From Ancalomicrobiaceae bacterium S20 (lineage in GTDB: Bacteria > Pseudomonadota > Alphaproteobacteria > Rhizobiales > Ancalomicrobiaceae): DNA of 64,000 nucleotides. Each line of letters opens with the position of its first letter. Position 1 is the stretch's first letter. Positions 16,986-24,821 of the stretch are shown here, one piece after another. The translations under genes and the position numbers were made by a program. The notes below the pieces were generated by a model. That model saw only the letters and a program-made list of their open reading frames with translations, did no database searches and was not told the origin of the DNA. The stretch is taken from NCBI GenBank assembly GCA_040269895.1, contig CP158568.1, positions 3,194,716 to 3,258,715 of the forward strand, read 5' to 3'.

Positions 16986-18344
16986 TGCAGAGCGCTGATT
17001 TTCCAGAATTTTTTGGGGTTTTTTCGAATCGGCGTCACGCTCGGCCGCCTCGAGCCGGACCGTGAAGGTCGATCCCTGCCCCGGCACGCTCTCGATCGAG
17101 AGCCGGCCGCGATGACGGGCGAGGATGTGCTTGACGATCGCCAGCCCGAGCCCGGTGCCGCGTTTCTCGCGGCTGGAGTCGATGTCGGCGCGATAGAAGC
17201 GCTCGGTCAGCCGAGGGATGTGGACCGGGTCGATGCCCGGGCCGAAGTCGCGGACGGCGACGGTCCAGGCGCCGTGGGCGCCCTCCCCGGTCGCTGGCGC
17301 GGCCAGGATCTCGACCCGCTTGCCGTCGCGCCCGTATTTGACCGCGTTCTCGACCAGGTTCGAGAACACTTGCGTGAGTTCGTCCCGGTCGCCGCAGAGC
17401 GGCATCGGCGCGACCTCGAACCGGGCCTCGATCTTGACGTCCGAGGCCTGGGCGAGCGGGGCGAGCGCATCGACGACGTTGTTGACGATCTCGGCGAGGT
17501 CGATGCGATCCTCGGGGCGCACGTGCGCCTTCATCTCGATGCGCGACAGCGACAGGAGGTCGTCGATCAGCCGCTTCATGCGCGCGGCCTGCTCGGCCAT
17601 GATGCCGAGGAAGCGCTCGCGCGCCTTCTCGTCGGCGCGCGCCGGCCCTTGCAGCGTCTCGATGAAGCCCGACAGCGAGGCGAGCGGCGTGCGCAGCTCG
17701 TGGCTCGCGTTGGCGACGAAGTCCGCGCGCATGCGCTCGGCGCGGCGGCGCTCGGTCAGATCCTCGAGGCAGATCAGCACGAAGTCCGGCCGCCGGTCCG
17801 AGCCGGTCGGGTCGGGCGGGTAGTGGATGGGCGCCAGATGCACCTCCCACCAGCGCTCGGTCGGGATGCGGTCCTGCCACTCGATCGTCTCGGCCTGATC
17901 GAAGGCGACGACGCGGTCGAGCGCGTCGTGCAGCGCGGTGACGCGCAACTTGAACGACAGCGGGTCGCCGGGGCGCACCGCGCCGAAGCGGACCGTCGCC
18001 TCGCGATTGACGAAACGCACGATGCCGCTCGCGTCGGTGATGATGCAGGGGTCGGGCAGGCTGTCGGCGACGACGCGCATGCCCGTGTCGGGCCAGATCA
18101 CGCCGCGCCGCGGCGTGCGCAGCACCGAGCGGCGCGCCTCGGGTATGTCGATCCCGCCGTAGGTGGCGAGCAAGACGACCACGACGGCGACGGCGAGCGC
18201 ATAGAGCGGCACGGCATAGAAGACGCCCAGCACGGCGGCGACCGCCACCATGGCAACCGCCGTCCAGCGCAGCGGGCGCTTGGGGTCGGCGAAAGGAGCC
18301 GTCTCGCTGCCCCGTTCGCGATCGTCACCGTCGAGATTCGTCAT
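16971..18344 (-). CDS. phoR: Phosphate regulon sensor histidine kinase
   Basis: A 457-residue kinase. Two close membrane segments lie near 27-63 (AVAMVAVAAVLGVFYAVPLYALAVAVVVVLL region), followed by a PAS domain (DSLPDPCIITDASGIVRFVN), a dimerisation domain with the phosphorylated His in ANASHELRTPLASLSGF (His about 214), and an ATPase domain with FSNLVENAVKYG (N box), DFGPGIDP (G1) and GTGLGLAIVKHIL (G2). This is the PhoR pattern, and phoU and phoB follow on the same strand. GGAGAAGACCTG precedes the ATG at 18344. pstSCAB, usually placed between phoR and phoU in related genomes, is absent. ppk2 is divergent. Confidence 0.93.
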   Translation of the reverse strand: MTNLDGDDRERGSETAPFADPKRPLRWTAVAMVAVAAVLGVFYAVPLYALAVAVVVVLLATYGGIDIPEARRSVLRTPRRGVIWPDTGMRVVADSLPDPCIITDASGIVRFVNREATVRFGAVRPGDPLSFKLRVTALHDALDRVVAFDQAETIEWQDRIPTERWWEVHLAPIHYPPDPTGSDRRPDFVLICLEDLTERRRAERMRADFVANASHELRTPLASLSGFIETLQGPARADEKARERFLGIMAEQAARMKRLIDDLLSLSRIEMKAHVRPEDRIDLAEIVNNVVDALAPLAQASDVKIEARFEVAPMPLCGDRDELTQVFSNLVENAVKYGRDGKRVEILAAPATGEGAHGAWTVAVRDFGPGIDPVHIPRLTERFYRADIDSSREKRGTGLGLAIVKHILARHRGRLSIESVPGQGSTFTVRLEAAERDADSKKPQKILENQRSALSRN

Positions 18345-18546
18345 CAGGTCTTCTCCGACCGCCGCGCGGGCGATCAGGTTGTCTACAATTGCCGGACAGG
18401 TAGAGCCAGTCCCCTAGCGACCGCCTCCGCCGCATCCTCGCCCGGATCGCGGCGTTTCGCTTCGACCGGCGCTTGTTCTAGACTCAGCCGAACCGGATGG
18501 CTCACACAAGTCATCGAACAACCAGAGATCGAATCGGATCGACCGA

Positions 18547-19452
18547 ATGGGCAATCACGACGACAGCAAACCCGCCAAGGACGACAGTTCGAAGAAGGAC
18601 CGCAAGGACAACGGGCATGTTTTCGATCTCGACGATCCGAAACTGCCGAAATGGGTGGCCGACAACGCCTTCGCCTCCGGCGGTTATCCCCATGCCAAGC
18701 CGCTCGACGACGAGGAATTCGAGACGACGCTGACGCGGCTCCAGATCGAGCTCGTGAAGCTCCAGCAATGGGCGATCGCCAAAGGCGAGCGGATCCTGCT
18801 CCTGTTCGAAGGCCGCGACGCCGCCGGCAAGGGCTCGGCGATCGGCGCGTTCCGACAGTACATGAGCCCGCGCCGGACCCGCGTCATCGCGCTCGACAAG
18901 CCGAGCGAGACCGAACGAGGGCAATGGTATTTCCAGCGCTACGTGCCGCATCTGCCCTCGGCCGGCGACGCCGTGCTGTTCGACCGCTCCTGGTACAATC
19001 GCGCCGGCGTCGAGCGGGTGATGAACTTCTGCACGCCCGAGCAGACCGAACTCTTCCTCAAGGAAGTGCCGCGCTTCGAGGACATGCTGGTCGACGAGGG
19101 CATTCGGCTGGTGAAGTTCTACATCGAGATCGGTCGCGAGATGCAGCTGAAGCGCTTCCACGAGCGCCGGCACGATCCGCTCAAGGTCTGGAAGATCTCC
19201 TCGATCGATCATGCGGCGATCCAGAAGTACGACGACTACACCGCCGCGCGCGATCGCATGCTGGAGATGACCCACCGCGACAACGCCCCCTGGACCGTCG
19301 CGCTCGGCAACGACAAGAAGCGGCTGAAGCTCAACGCGCTGCGGCACCTGCTCGGGCTGTTCGACTATGCGGGCAAGGACCGCAAGGCGATCGGTGAGAT
19401 CGACGAGAGCGTGCTCGGCCGCGGACCGTCGCTGCTGACGCGCCGGGAGTAA
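18547..19452 (+). CDS. ppk2: Polyphosphate kinase 2
   Basis: The 301-residue product is a PPK2 family kinase, moving phosphate between polyphosphate and nucleotides. The P-loop-like FEGRDAAGKGSAIG is at 87-100 and the second motif DRSWYNRAGVERVMNF at 146-161. Flanking blocks (QWYFQRYVPHLPSAGDAVLF, FYIEIGREMQLKRFHERRHDPLK, each quoted in part) fit the one-domain PPK2 class, which mostly favours making NTP from NDP and polyphosphate. A charged Lys/Asp-rich N-terminus (to about 22) is not conserved. It is divergent from phoR, so phosphate control is plausible, but no clear Pho box is seen in 18345-18546. Confidence 0.93.
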   Translation: MGNHDDSKPAKDDSSKKDRKDNGHVFDLDDPKLPKWVADNAFASGGYPHAKPLDDEEFETTLTRLQIELVKLQQWAIAKGERILLLFEGRDAAGKGSAIGAFRQYMSPRRTRVIALDKPSETERGQWYFQRYVPHLPSAGDAVLFDRSWYNRAGVERVMNFCTPEQTELFLKEVPRFEDMLVDEGIRLVKFYIEIGREMQLKRFHERRHDPLKVWKISSIDHAAIQKYDDYTAARDRMLEMTHRDNAPWTVALGNDKKRLKLNALRHLLGLFDYAGKDRKAIGEIDESVLGRGPSLLTRRE

Positions 19453-19507
19453 GGGCCGGCGCCCGGCATCGGCCGCGGGAGCCTCGGCGAAAAAATCTCG
19501 TCGCGCA

Positions 19508-19534
19508 TGTCACATCCGCGGTCCCCGTCTCGTC
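19508..19534 (+). promoter_or_regulatory. ECF41-type promoter
   Basis: TGTCACA at 19508-19514 is followed after exactly 16 bases by CGTC at 19531-19534. As I recall, this is the consensus described for ECF41 sigma factors. It lies just upstream of the decarboxylase-like gene whose downstream neighbour encodes an ECF41 sigma factor, so autoregulation is expected. The predicted start near 19541 rules out translation from an ATG at 19536. Confidence 0.75.
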
Positions 19535-19574
19535 ATTGGAGGTGCAACACCATGACCACAGATGGAGACCGAAG

Positions 19575-20039
19575 ATGTCGCCGAGACTGGAAAACCCGAT
19601 CAAGCTCGCCCCGGACGCGCTCAAGGCCATGATGGCGCTATCGGCCGCGATCGAGAAGAGCGGCCTCGAGCACTCGCTGCTCGAGTTCGTGAAGCTGCGG
19701 GCCTCGCAGATCAATCATTGTGCATTCTGCATCCATATGCATGCGAGCGATCTGCGCCGGCATGGCGAGAGCGAGATGCGGCTCTACATGCTCGATGCGT
19801 GGCGCGAATCCACGCTCTACACGCCGCGGGAACGCGCTGCACTGGCCTGGACCGAGGCATTGACGCGCGTCGCCGACACCGCCGCCCCTGATGCCGACTA
19901 CGCCTTGATCGAGGCCGAGTTCACCGAGACCGAGCGCGTGCATCTGACGCTGGCGATCGGCGCGATCAACGTCTGGAACCGGCTTCAGGTCGGCTTCCGC
20001 GTGGATCATCCGAAGGAGGACACGCGTGTCGCGGTCTGA
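19575..20039 (+). CDS. Carboxymuconolactone decarboxylase family protein (AhpD-like)
   Basis: The 154-residue product has the CMD/AhpD redox site INHCAFCIHMHA, with Cys49, Cys52 and His56, so it is probably a thiol peroxidase-type or reductase partner rather than a true decarboxylase. Genes of this family are the commonest neighbours and targets of ECF41 sigma factors. The ATG at 19575 has GGAG upstream and lies downstream of the predicted ECF41 transcription start. The 3' end overlaps the sigma-factor gene by 14 bases, which suggests coupled translation. Confidence 0.9.
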   Translation: MSPRLENPIKLAPDALKAMMALSAAIEKSGLEHSLLEFVKLRASQINHCAFCIHMHASDLRRHGESEMRLYMLDAWRESTLYTPRERAALAWTEALTRVADTAAPDADYALIEAEFTETERVHLTLAIGAINVWNRLQVGFRVDHPKEDTRVAV

Positions 20040-20941
20040 CGACCTGGACCTCGCGATCTTCGAGGGCGAGCGCGCACGGCTGGTGCGCCTCGCCTATCGC
20101 ATGCTCGGCTCGCGAGCCGCGGCCGAGGATATCGCGCAGGAGGCATGGTTGCGCTGGAGCACGACCGCCACGGTCGATGTGCGCGAGCCGGCGGCGTTCC
20201 TGTCGCGCACGGTGACGCGGCTCTGCCTCGACGAATTGAAATCGGCCCGCACCCGGCGCGAGACCTATGTCGGCGAGTGGCTGCCGGAGCCCTTGGTCGA
20301 GCCCGAGGATCCCGGCCCCGACGCCGACGACCTGACGCTGACCCTGATGCTGGCGCTCGAACGGCTGTCGCCGCTCGAGCGCGCGGCGTTCCTGCTACAC
20401 GACGTGTTCGGCCGGCCGCTCGACGAGGTCGCGACCACGCTCGACCGCGCCGCGCCAGCGGTACGCCAGCTCGCGGCGCGCACGCCGCCACGTGCAGGAG
20501 GCGCGGCCGCGCTTTCCGGTCGATCGCACCGAGGGCGAGCGGATCGCGCGCGCCTTCTTCGCGGCGTCCCACAGCGGCGACGTGGCAGCGCTCGGCACTC
20601 TACTCTCGCAAGCCGTAGTGATCCGCGCCGACGGCGGCGGCAAGGTCAACGCCTTCCGCAATCCGATCGTCGGCATCGATCGGGTCTCGCGGCTCTACGA
20701 GCGGCTGGCGCGCAAGAACGGCTGGGGCGCGGCCGAATGGCTCGGCCTTGCCCGCATCGACGGGCTGCCCGGCTATGTGAGCCGGGAGCGCGGCGGCATC
20801 GTGCAGACGACCGCGTTCGAAATCGAAGCCGGCCGCATCGTCGCGATCTACATCACGCGCAACCCGGACAAGCTCGGCCATGTCCTCGCCGCGGTCGGAA
20901 ACCGCGCCGCAATCGGCTCGCCGGGCGGCTCCGCGCACTGA
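20026..20941 (+). pseudogene. ECF41 family sigma factor, frameshifted
   Basis: The first part (20026 to about 20478, GTG start) encodes sigma region 2 (LVRLAYRMLGSRAAAEDIAQEAWLRW) and region 4 (LSPLERAAFLLHDVFGRPLDEVA, each partly quoted). The second part, in another frame to the stop at 20941, encodes a SnoaL-like C-terminal domain. All three ECF41 signatures are present: WLPEPL, DGGGK (usually DGGGR) and NPDKL. The break lies in a GC-dinucleotide run at 20475-20482; restoring two bases would give the expected ...QLAARARRHVQEARPRF. As it stands the factor would lose its regulatory C-terminal domain and gain an unrelated tail. Whether this is a real mutation or a sequence error is open. Confidence 0.85.
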
Positions 20942-20999
20942 GTGATCGGGCGCCGGCCGGACGCCCGCCCCTCCATGTCGTCGAACCGCGTCTTGCGGT

Positions 21000-21812
21000 T
21001 CACGCCGCCTTCGGGTGCCGCTGGCGCTCGTAGAGGAAGCGCATTACGGCCGAGCGGCAGCGGATGTATTCCGGATCGTCGGCCAGCTCCAGGCGCCGGC
21101 GCGGCCGATCGAGCTTGACCTCGCAGATTTCGCCGATGGTGGCGGACGGGCCGTTGGTCATCATCACGATGCGGTCGGAGAGCAGCACGGCCTCATCGAC
21201 GTCGTGGGTGATGATGATCACGGTGTTGCCGAGCTTGGCCTGGATCTCCATCAGCGTGTCCTGCAGCGTCGCGCGGGTCAGCGCGTCGAGCGCGCCGAAC
21301 GGCTCGTCCATCAGCAGGATCTTCGGCTCCATGGCGAGCGCGCGGGCGATGCCGACGCGCTGCTTCATGCCGCCGGAGATCTCGTGCGGGTGCTTGTCGA
21401 GCGCGTGGCCCATGCCGACCAGCTCGAGATTGTGCACGGTCCAGTCATGCCGCTGGCGACGATCCATGCGCTTCGACAAGACCTTGTCGACCGCCAGCCG
21501 GACGTTGTCGTAGACGCTGAGCCAGGGCAGCAGCGAATGGTTCTGGAACACGACGGCGCGGTCGGGACCGGGGCCGGTCACTTCCTTGCCGTCGAGCAGC
21601 AGCACGCCGGCGGTATGCCTGTTCAGGCCGGCGACGATGTTGAGCAAGGTCGACTTGCCGCAGCCGGAATGGCCGATGATCGAGACAACCTCGCCGCGGG
21701 CGAGCTTGAGGTCGACATCGACCAGGGCCGTGAACTTGCCCTTCTGGGTGTCGAAGGTCATGCCGACCTTCTCGATCGACAGATAGGGGCGCGGGGTTGC
21801 GGTGGTGGGCAT
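21000..21812 (-). CDS. nrtD: Nitrate ABC transporter, ATP-binding protein
   Basis: The 270-residue ATPase has Walker A GHSGCGKST, the Q-loop VFQNHSLLPWLSVYDNV, the signature ISGGMKQRVGIARAL and Walker B ILLMDEPFGALD. This is the nitrate/sulfonate/taurine subfamily. Together with the permease and binding protein upstream it forms a nitrate importer driven by ATP. It follows the permease gene by 16 bases in the same operon. An inverted repeat GAACCGC-N5-GCGGTTC at its very 3' end (20982-21000) has no T-tract, so it is not a clear terminator. Confidence 0.93.
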   Translation of the reverse strand: MPTTATPRPYLSIEKVGMTFDTQKGKFTALVDVDLKLARGEVVSIIGHSGCGKSTLLNIVAGLNRHTAGVLLLDGKEVTGPGPDRAVVFQNHSLLPWLSVYDNVRLAVDKVLSKRMDRRQRHDWTVHNLELVGMGHALDKHPHEISGGMKQRVGIARALAMEPKILLMDEPFGALDALTRATLQDTLMEIQAKLGNTVIIITHDVDEAVLLSDRIVMMTNGPSATIGEICEVKLDRPRRRLELADDPEYIRCRSAVMRFLYERQRHPKAA

Positions 21813-21828
21813 CGTGCTGTCCTCGCGC

Positions 21829-22698
21829 TCAGAAGGTGCCGGGTCCGCCGACGAGGCGGCCGAGATAGGTGATCAGGCGATCGAGCAGCAGGCCGACGAG
21901 GCCGATGTAGACGAGCGCCAGGATGATCTCGGAGATCAGCGACGAGTTCCAGCTGTCCCAGAGGAAGAAGCCGATGCCGACGCCGCCGACCAGCATCTCG
22001 GCCGCGACGATCGCCAGCCAGCTGAGACCGATGCCGATCTTCAGGCCGGTGAAGATGTAGGGCACCGTCGCCGGCAGCACGATCTTGAAGAAATATTCGA
22101 AGCCGTTGAGCTGCAGCACGCGGGCGACGTTCCGGTAGTCCTGGGGCAAGTTCCGGATGCCGACCGCGGTGTTCATCATGATCGGCCAGACCGCGGTGAT
22201 GGCGATCACGAAGATCGCCGCCGGCTGGGCCTCGCGGAAGGCGGCGAGCGCGATCGGCAGCCAGGCGAGCGGCGGCACCGTGCGCAGGACCTGGAAGATC
22301 GGATCGAGCCCGCGGAAGGCGAGGCTCGACGAGCCGATCAGCACGCCGAGCAGGATGCCGGTCACGGCCGAGATCGAGAACCCGATCGCGACGCGCTTGA
22401 GACTGGCCAGGATGTGCAGCGCCAGACCCTTGTCGAGGCCGCCGCGATCGAAGAACGGGTCGATGATCAGGCCCCAGGTGTCGGTGACGACCTTCCATGG
22501 GGTCGGCAGCGGCGAGCCCTTGGCGGAAAAGGCGATCTGCCAGATCGCCAGCAGCACGGCGAGGGTGACGAGCGGCGGGATCACGACGCGCGCGGTCTCG
22601 ATCGCACCCCTGGCGAGTCCCCCGAGCACGGCGTCGCGGCTCGGGAGCGTGAAGCGCGATCGGCGCGGTTCGGGCATGGTTTCGGCTTCGACGGCCAT
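21829..22698 (-). CDS. nrtB: Nitrate ABC transporter, permease
   Basis: The 289-residue membrane protein has about six spans (for example VVIPPLVTLAVLLAIWQIAF and IILALVYIGLVGLLLD) and the cytoplasmic EAA-like loop VARVLQLNGFEYFFKIVLPA... that contacts the ATPase. The match is to NrtB of nitrate/cyanate systems. It sits between nrtA and nrtD on one strand, 26 bases after nrtA, so the three genes form one transcript. Confidence 0.93.
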   Translation of the reverse strand: MAVEAETMPEPRRSRFTLPSRDAVLGGLARGAIETARVVIPPLVTLAVLLAIWQIAFSAKGSPLPTPWKVVTDTWGLIIDPFFDRGGLDKGLALHILASLKRVAIGFSISAVTGILLGVLIGSSSLAFRGLDPIFQVLRTVPPLAWLPIALAAFREAQPAAIFVIAITAVWPIMMNTAVGIRNLPQDYRNVARVLQLNGFEYFFKIVLPATVPYIFTGLKIGIGLSWLAIVAAEMLVGGVGIGFFLWDSWNSSLISEIILALVYIGLVGLLLDRLITYLGRLVGGPGTF

Positions 22699-22724
22699 GG
22701 AACGGGTTCCTTATCGAGAGAGGA

Positions 22725-24041
22725 TCAGCCGACGAGCTTCTTGATCTTCAGGCCGTCGAGATAGGCGGTCGGGTTCGCGGGATCGAACTTGACGCCGTCG
22801 AAGAAGGTCTCGACGCCGCGCGAGGTCGAAGCCGGGATCGCCGCCACGCCGATCTCCTTGGCGGCCTCGCGCCACAGATCCTCGCGATTGACCTTGGCGA
22901 TCAGCGCCTTGGTGTCGGTGGTCGCCGGCAGGTAGCCCCAGCGGATGTCCTCGGTCAGGAACCACAGATCGTGGCTCTGGAACGGATAGGAGGCATCATC
23001 GCGCCAGTACTTCTGCATCAGATCCTTGTTCTCGAACGAGCGCAGGCCGAGGTCGAACTTGCCCTTCGAGCGGTCGAGGATGTCCTCGACCGGCACCTTG
23101 AACCACTCGCGCTTGGCGAGGATGGCGCACATCTCGTCCTTGTTCTCGTCCTTGTCGGCCCATTGCGCCGCCTCGAGCACGGCGGCGAGGATCGCCTTGG
23201 TGGCGATCGGGTTCTTCTCGACGAAGTCCGAGCGCATGGCGAAGGACTTCTCCGGATGGTTCTTCCAGAGTTCGCCCGTGGTGATCGCGCAGTAGCCGAC
23301 GCCCTGGTTCACGGTCTGGAGCGGCCAGGGCTCGCCGACGCAATAGGCCTCCATCGCGCCGACCTTGGCATTGGCGACCATCTGCGCCGGCGGGACGACG
23401 ATGGTCTGGCAATCCTTGTCGGGATCGATGCCACCGGCGGCCAGCCAATAGCGGATCCAGCAATCATGCGTGCCACCCGGGAAGGTCATCGCGACCTTCA
23501 CGTCCTTGCCGCCGGCCTTGAGGCCGGCGAAGCGCTCCTTCAGCGCGGAGGTATCGAGACCGATCTTCAGATCCTTGTGCGCATTGGCGAGCATGATGCC
23601 CTGACCCTGCGTGTTGAGGCGCGACAGGATCGACATCGGCACGCCGCCCGGCGTCTTGGTGATCTTGCCGGCGGTCATCAGGTAGGGCATGGGCGTCAGG
23701 ATATGCGCGCCGTCGATGCCGCCGGCGCCGCCACCGAGCTCGAGGTTGTCGCGGGTGGTGCCCCAGGACGCCTGTTTCTGCACGTCGACGTCGGGCACGC
23801 CGTACTTCTTGAAGAAGCCCTTCTCCTTGGCGACGATCAGCGGCGCGGCGTCGGTCAGGGCGATGTAGCCGAGGATCGCCTTGGTCGTCTCCGGCGCGGC
23901 GCCGGCGGCAAAGGCGCCGCCCGGGAACGCGGCGCGCACCGAGGTCAGGAGCGCCGTGGTCGCCAGCGTGGCGGCGGAGCCTTTCAGGAAGTCTCGACGG
24001 CTGCGGCCGACCGGGATCAGCGTCTTCTCGGTATCGCTCAT
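22725..24041 (-). CDS. nrtA: Nitrate ABC transporter, substrate-binding protein
   Basis: A 438-residue exported protein of the CmpA/NrtA family. The N-terminus has a twin-arginine signal (GRSRRDFLKGSAATLATTAL, Arg15-Arg16), so it is folded before export. Family blocks include GYIALTDAAPLIVAKEKGFF, AHILTPMPYLMTAG and CVGEPWPLQTVNQGVGY (partly quoted). The ATG at 24041 has GAGGGG upstream. The long leader (to about 24181) begins at a sigma-54-like promoter and contains an ANTAR-type hairpin and a terminator, so expression should need both nitrogen limitation and nitrate. Confidence 0.94.
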   Translation of the reverse strand: MSDTEKTLIPVGRSRRDFLKGSAATLATTALLTSVRAAFPGGAFAAGAAPETTKAILGYIALTDAAPLIVAKEKGFFKKYGVPDVDVQKQASWGTTRDNLELGGGAGGIDGAHILTPMPYLMTAGKITKTPGGVPMSILSRLNTQGQGIMLANAHKDLKIGLDTSALKERFAGLKAGGKDVKVAMTFPGGTHDCWIRYWLAAGGIDPDKDCQTIVVPPAQMVANAKVGAMEAYCVGEPWPLQTVNQGVGYCAITTGELWKNHPEKSFAMRSDFVEKNPIATKAILAAVLEAAQWADKDENKDEMCAILAKREWFKVPVEDILDRSKGKFDLGLRSFENKDLMQKYWRDDASYPFQSHDLWFLTEDIRWGYLPATTDTKALIAKVNREDLWREAAKEIGVAAIPASTSRGVETFFDGVKFDPANPTAYLDGLKIKKLVG

Positions 24042-24068
24042 GGCGCGTCGCCCCTCATGCGTAAGGAC

Positions 24069-24125
24069 AAAAAAAGACGGCGCCAAAGGCGATCGGAATT
24101 GCTTCCGAAAACCATTGGACGCCGT
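24069..24125 (-). terminator. Leader terminator upstream of nrtA
   Basis: On the minus strand ACGGCG (24125-24120) pairs with CGCCGT (24082-24077), with an inner hairpin CGGAA-GCAA-TTCCG in the loop, followed by C and seven T (24075-24069). It lies between the promoter and nrtA, so it must be overcome for the gene to be read. Confidence 0.75.
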
Positions 24126-24134
24126 TGTGCCGAT

Positions 24135-24152
24135 GCGGCCGTCGTTGGCCGC
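24135..24152 (-). promoter_or_regulatory. ANTAR-type hairpin in the nrtA leader
   Basis: On the minus strand GCGGCC-AACGAC-GGCCGC forms a perfect 6-bp stem with a hexaloop that has A at position 1 and G at position 4, the feature ANTAR proteins recognise. It lies 9 bases before the leader terminator. A second hairpin, expected for a full ANTAR site, was not clear. NasT, encoded at 35225, is the likely reader. Confidence 0.6.
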
Positions 24153-24191
24153 GCAGTTGCCGCCGGGAAAGCGGATTTCGACTAAGTGGAA

Positions 24192-24207
24192 TGCAGGGCC
24201 TGTGCCA
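24192..24207 (-). promoter_or_regulatory. Sigma-54 promoter of nrtABD
   Basis: TGGCAC at 24207-24202 and CTGCA at 24196-24192 on the minus strand place GG and GC exactly 12 bases apart, as required for the -24/-12 elements of sigma-54 promoters. Transcription would start near 24181. Nitrate uptake genes in alphaproteobacteria are commonly controlled by NtrC and sigma-54. Confidence 0.7.
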
Positions 24208-24652
24208 GATCGAGGTACCGGAACCGATACTGTTTTATTTCAAATAGTTGGGCCGTAACGCCCGGCAGAACGACTTTGCCACGTCCGGCTCGGACTGCCT
24301 CTCACAGACGCAGAGCCCGATGGGTCGCCCAGAAAAACGGCATAAATCATCGCCGCCGCGATCTTGGGCAGAAGCTGCAGATGACGATCACACCCACTGC
24401 CGCGACAATCTGTCCGTGCATGCCAATCGAATGGATTGAAATCAGCGATCCGCCCCCGCGCCCTGCGACAACTCGGACCAGAAGCCACGGGCTCGACCTG
24501 CCTAGATCTTGATCTCTGCTCAAGCCATTAGCACTACAGCCGCGACGCGCCTGCTTCGTGAGCGCAATCGAGGTGCGCAGTGCGGCCACACTGGCGGATC
24601 GGCATGGCGAAAACGCCCGGATTTCCAGCACTTTCCCACATTCACACCAGCG
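24208..24652. other. Regulatory gap between divergent nitrate operons
   Basis: This 445-base stretch has no credible gene on either strand. It should carry activator sites for both sigma-54 promoters. One candidate NtrC site is the imperfect palindrome GCGCA-N7-TGCGC near 24563-24579, which resembles TGCACC-N5-GGTGCA and lies about 80 bases upstream of the plus-strand -24 box. No equally good site was found for the nrtA side. Confidence 0.45.
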
Positions 24653-24668
24653 TGGCACATCAGTTGCT
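24653..24668 (+). promoter_or_regulatory. Sigma-54 promoter of the nitrate assimilation operon
   Basis: TGGCAC at 24653 and TTGCT at 24664-24668 match the sigma-54 consensus TGGCAC-N5-TTGCW base for base, with GG and GC 12 bases apart. The predicted start is about 24679, giving a leader of some 140 bases before the first gene. Confidence 0.85.
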
Positions 24669-24683
24669 TCAGGAAGGACCGAA

Positions 24684-24746
24684 TGATCGCGCCGATGCTG
24701 GCGCGGTCGATCAGGCACCTTCCTTGCCGCACCAGCAAAGCCGCTG
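24684..24746 (+). promoter_or_regulatory. Dual-hairpin ANTAR site in the nas leader
   Basis: Hairpin P1 has a 9-10 bp stem containing CGCGCC/GGCGCG (24688-24705) around the hexaloop GATGCT, which has G at position 4 but G instead of A at position 1. After 24 bases, P2 is CAGC-AAAGCC-GCTG (24733-24746), whose hexaloop has both A1 and G4. P2 shares bases with the 5' arm of the terminator that follows, so forming P2 would block termination. This is the arrangement known for ANTAR antiterminators such as NasR, NasT and EutV. Confidence 0.65.
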
Positions 24747-24790
24747 ACCCGGCCGTCTCCCCGACGGCCGACCAGGTCAGTGGCTTTTTT
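24740..24790 (+). terminator. Leader terminator of the nas operon
   Basis: GCCGCTGACC (24740-24749) pairs with GGTCAGTGGC (24775-24784), enclosing a second stem GGCCGTC/GACGGCC, and six T follow (24785-24790). It ends 32 bases before the first start codon, so it would stop transcription before the operon unless prevented. Confidence 0.85.
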
Positions 24791-24821
24791 GCGTTGCGGC
24801 GGTTCGCACAGGACCAGACCG

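Noticed and set aside
20982-21001. Inverted repeat GAACCGC-N5-GCGGTTC at the end of nrtD as a terminator
   Set aside because: No T-rich stretch follows on the nrtD strand, and the repeat overlaps the stop codon.
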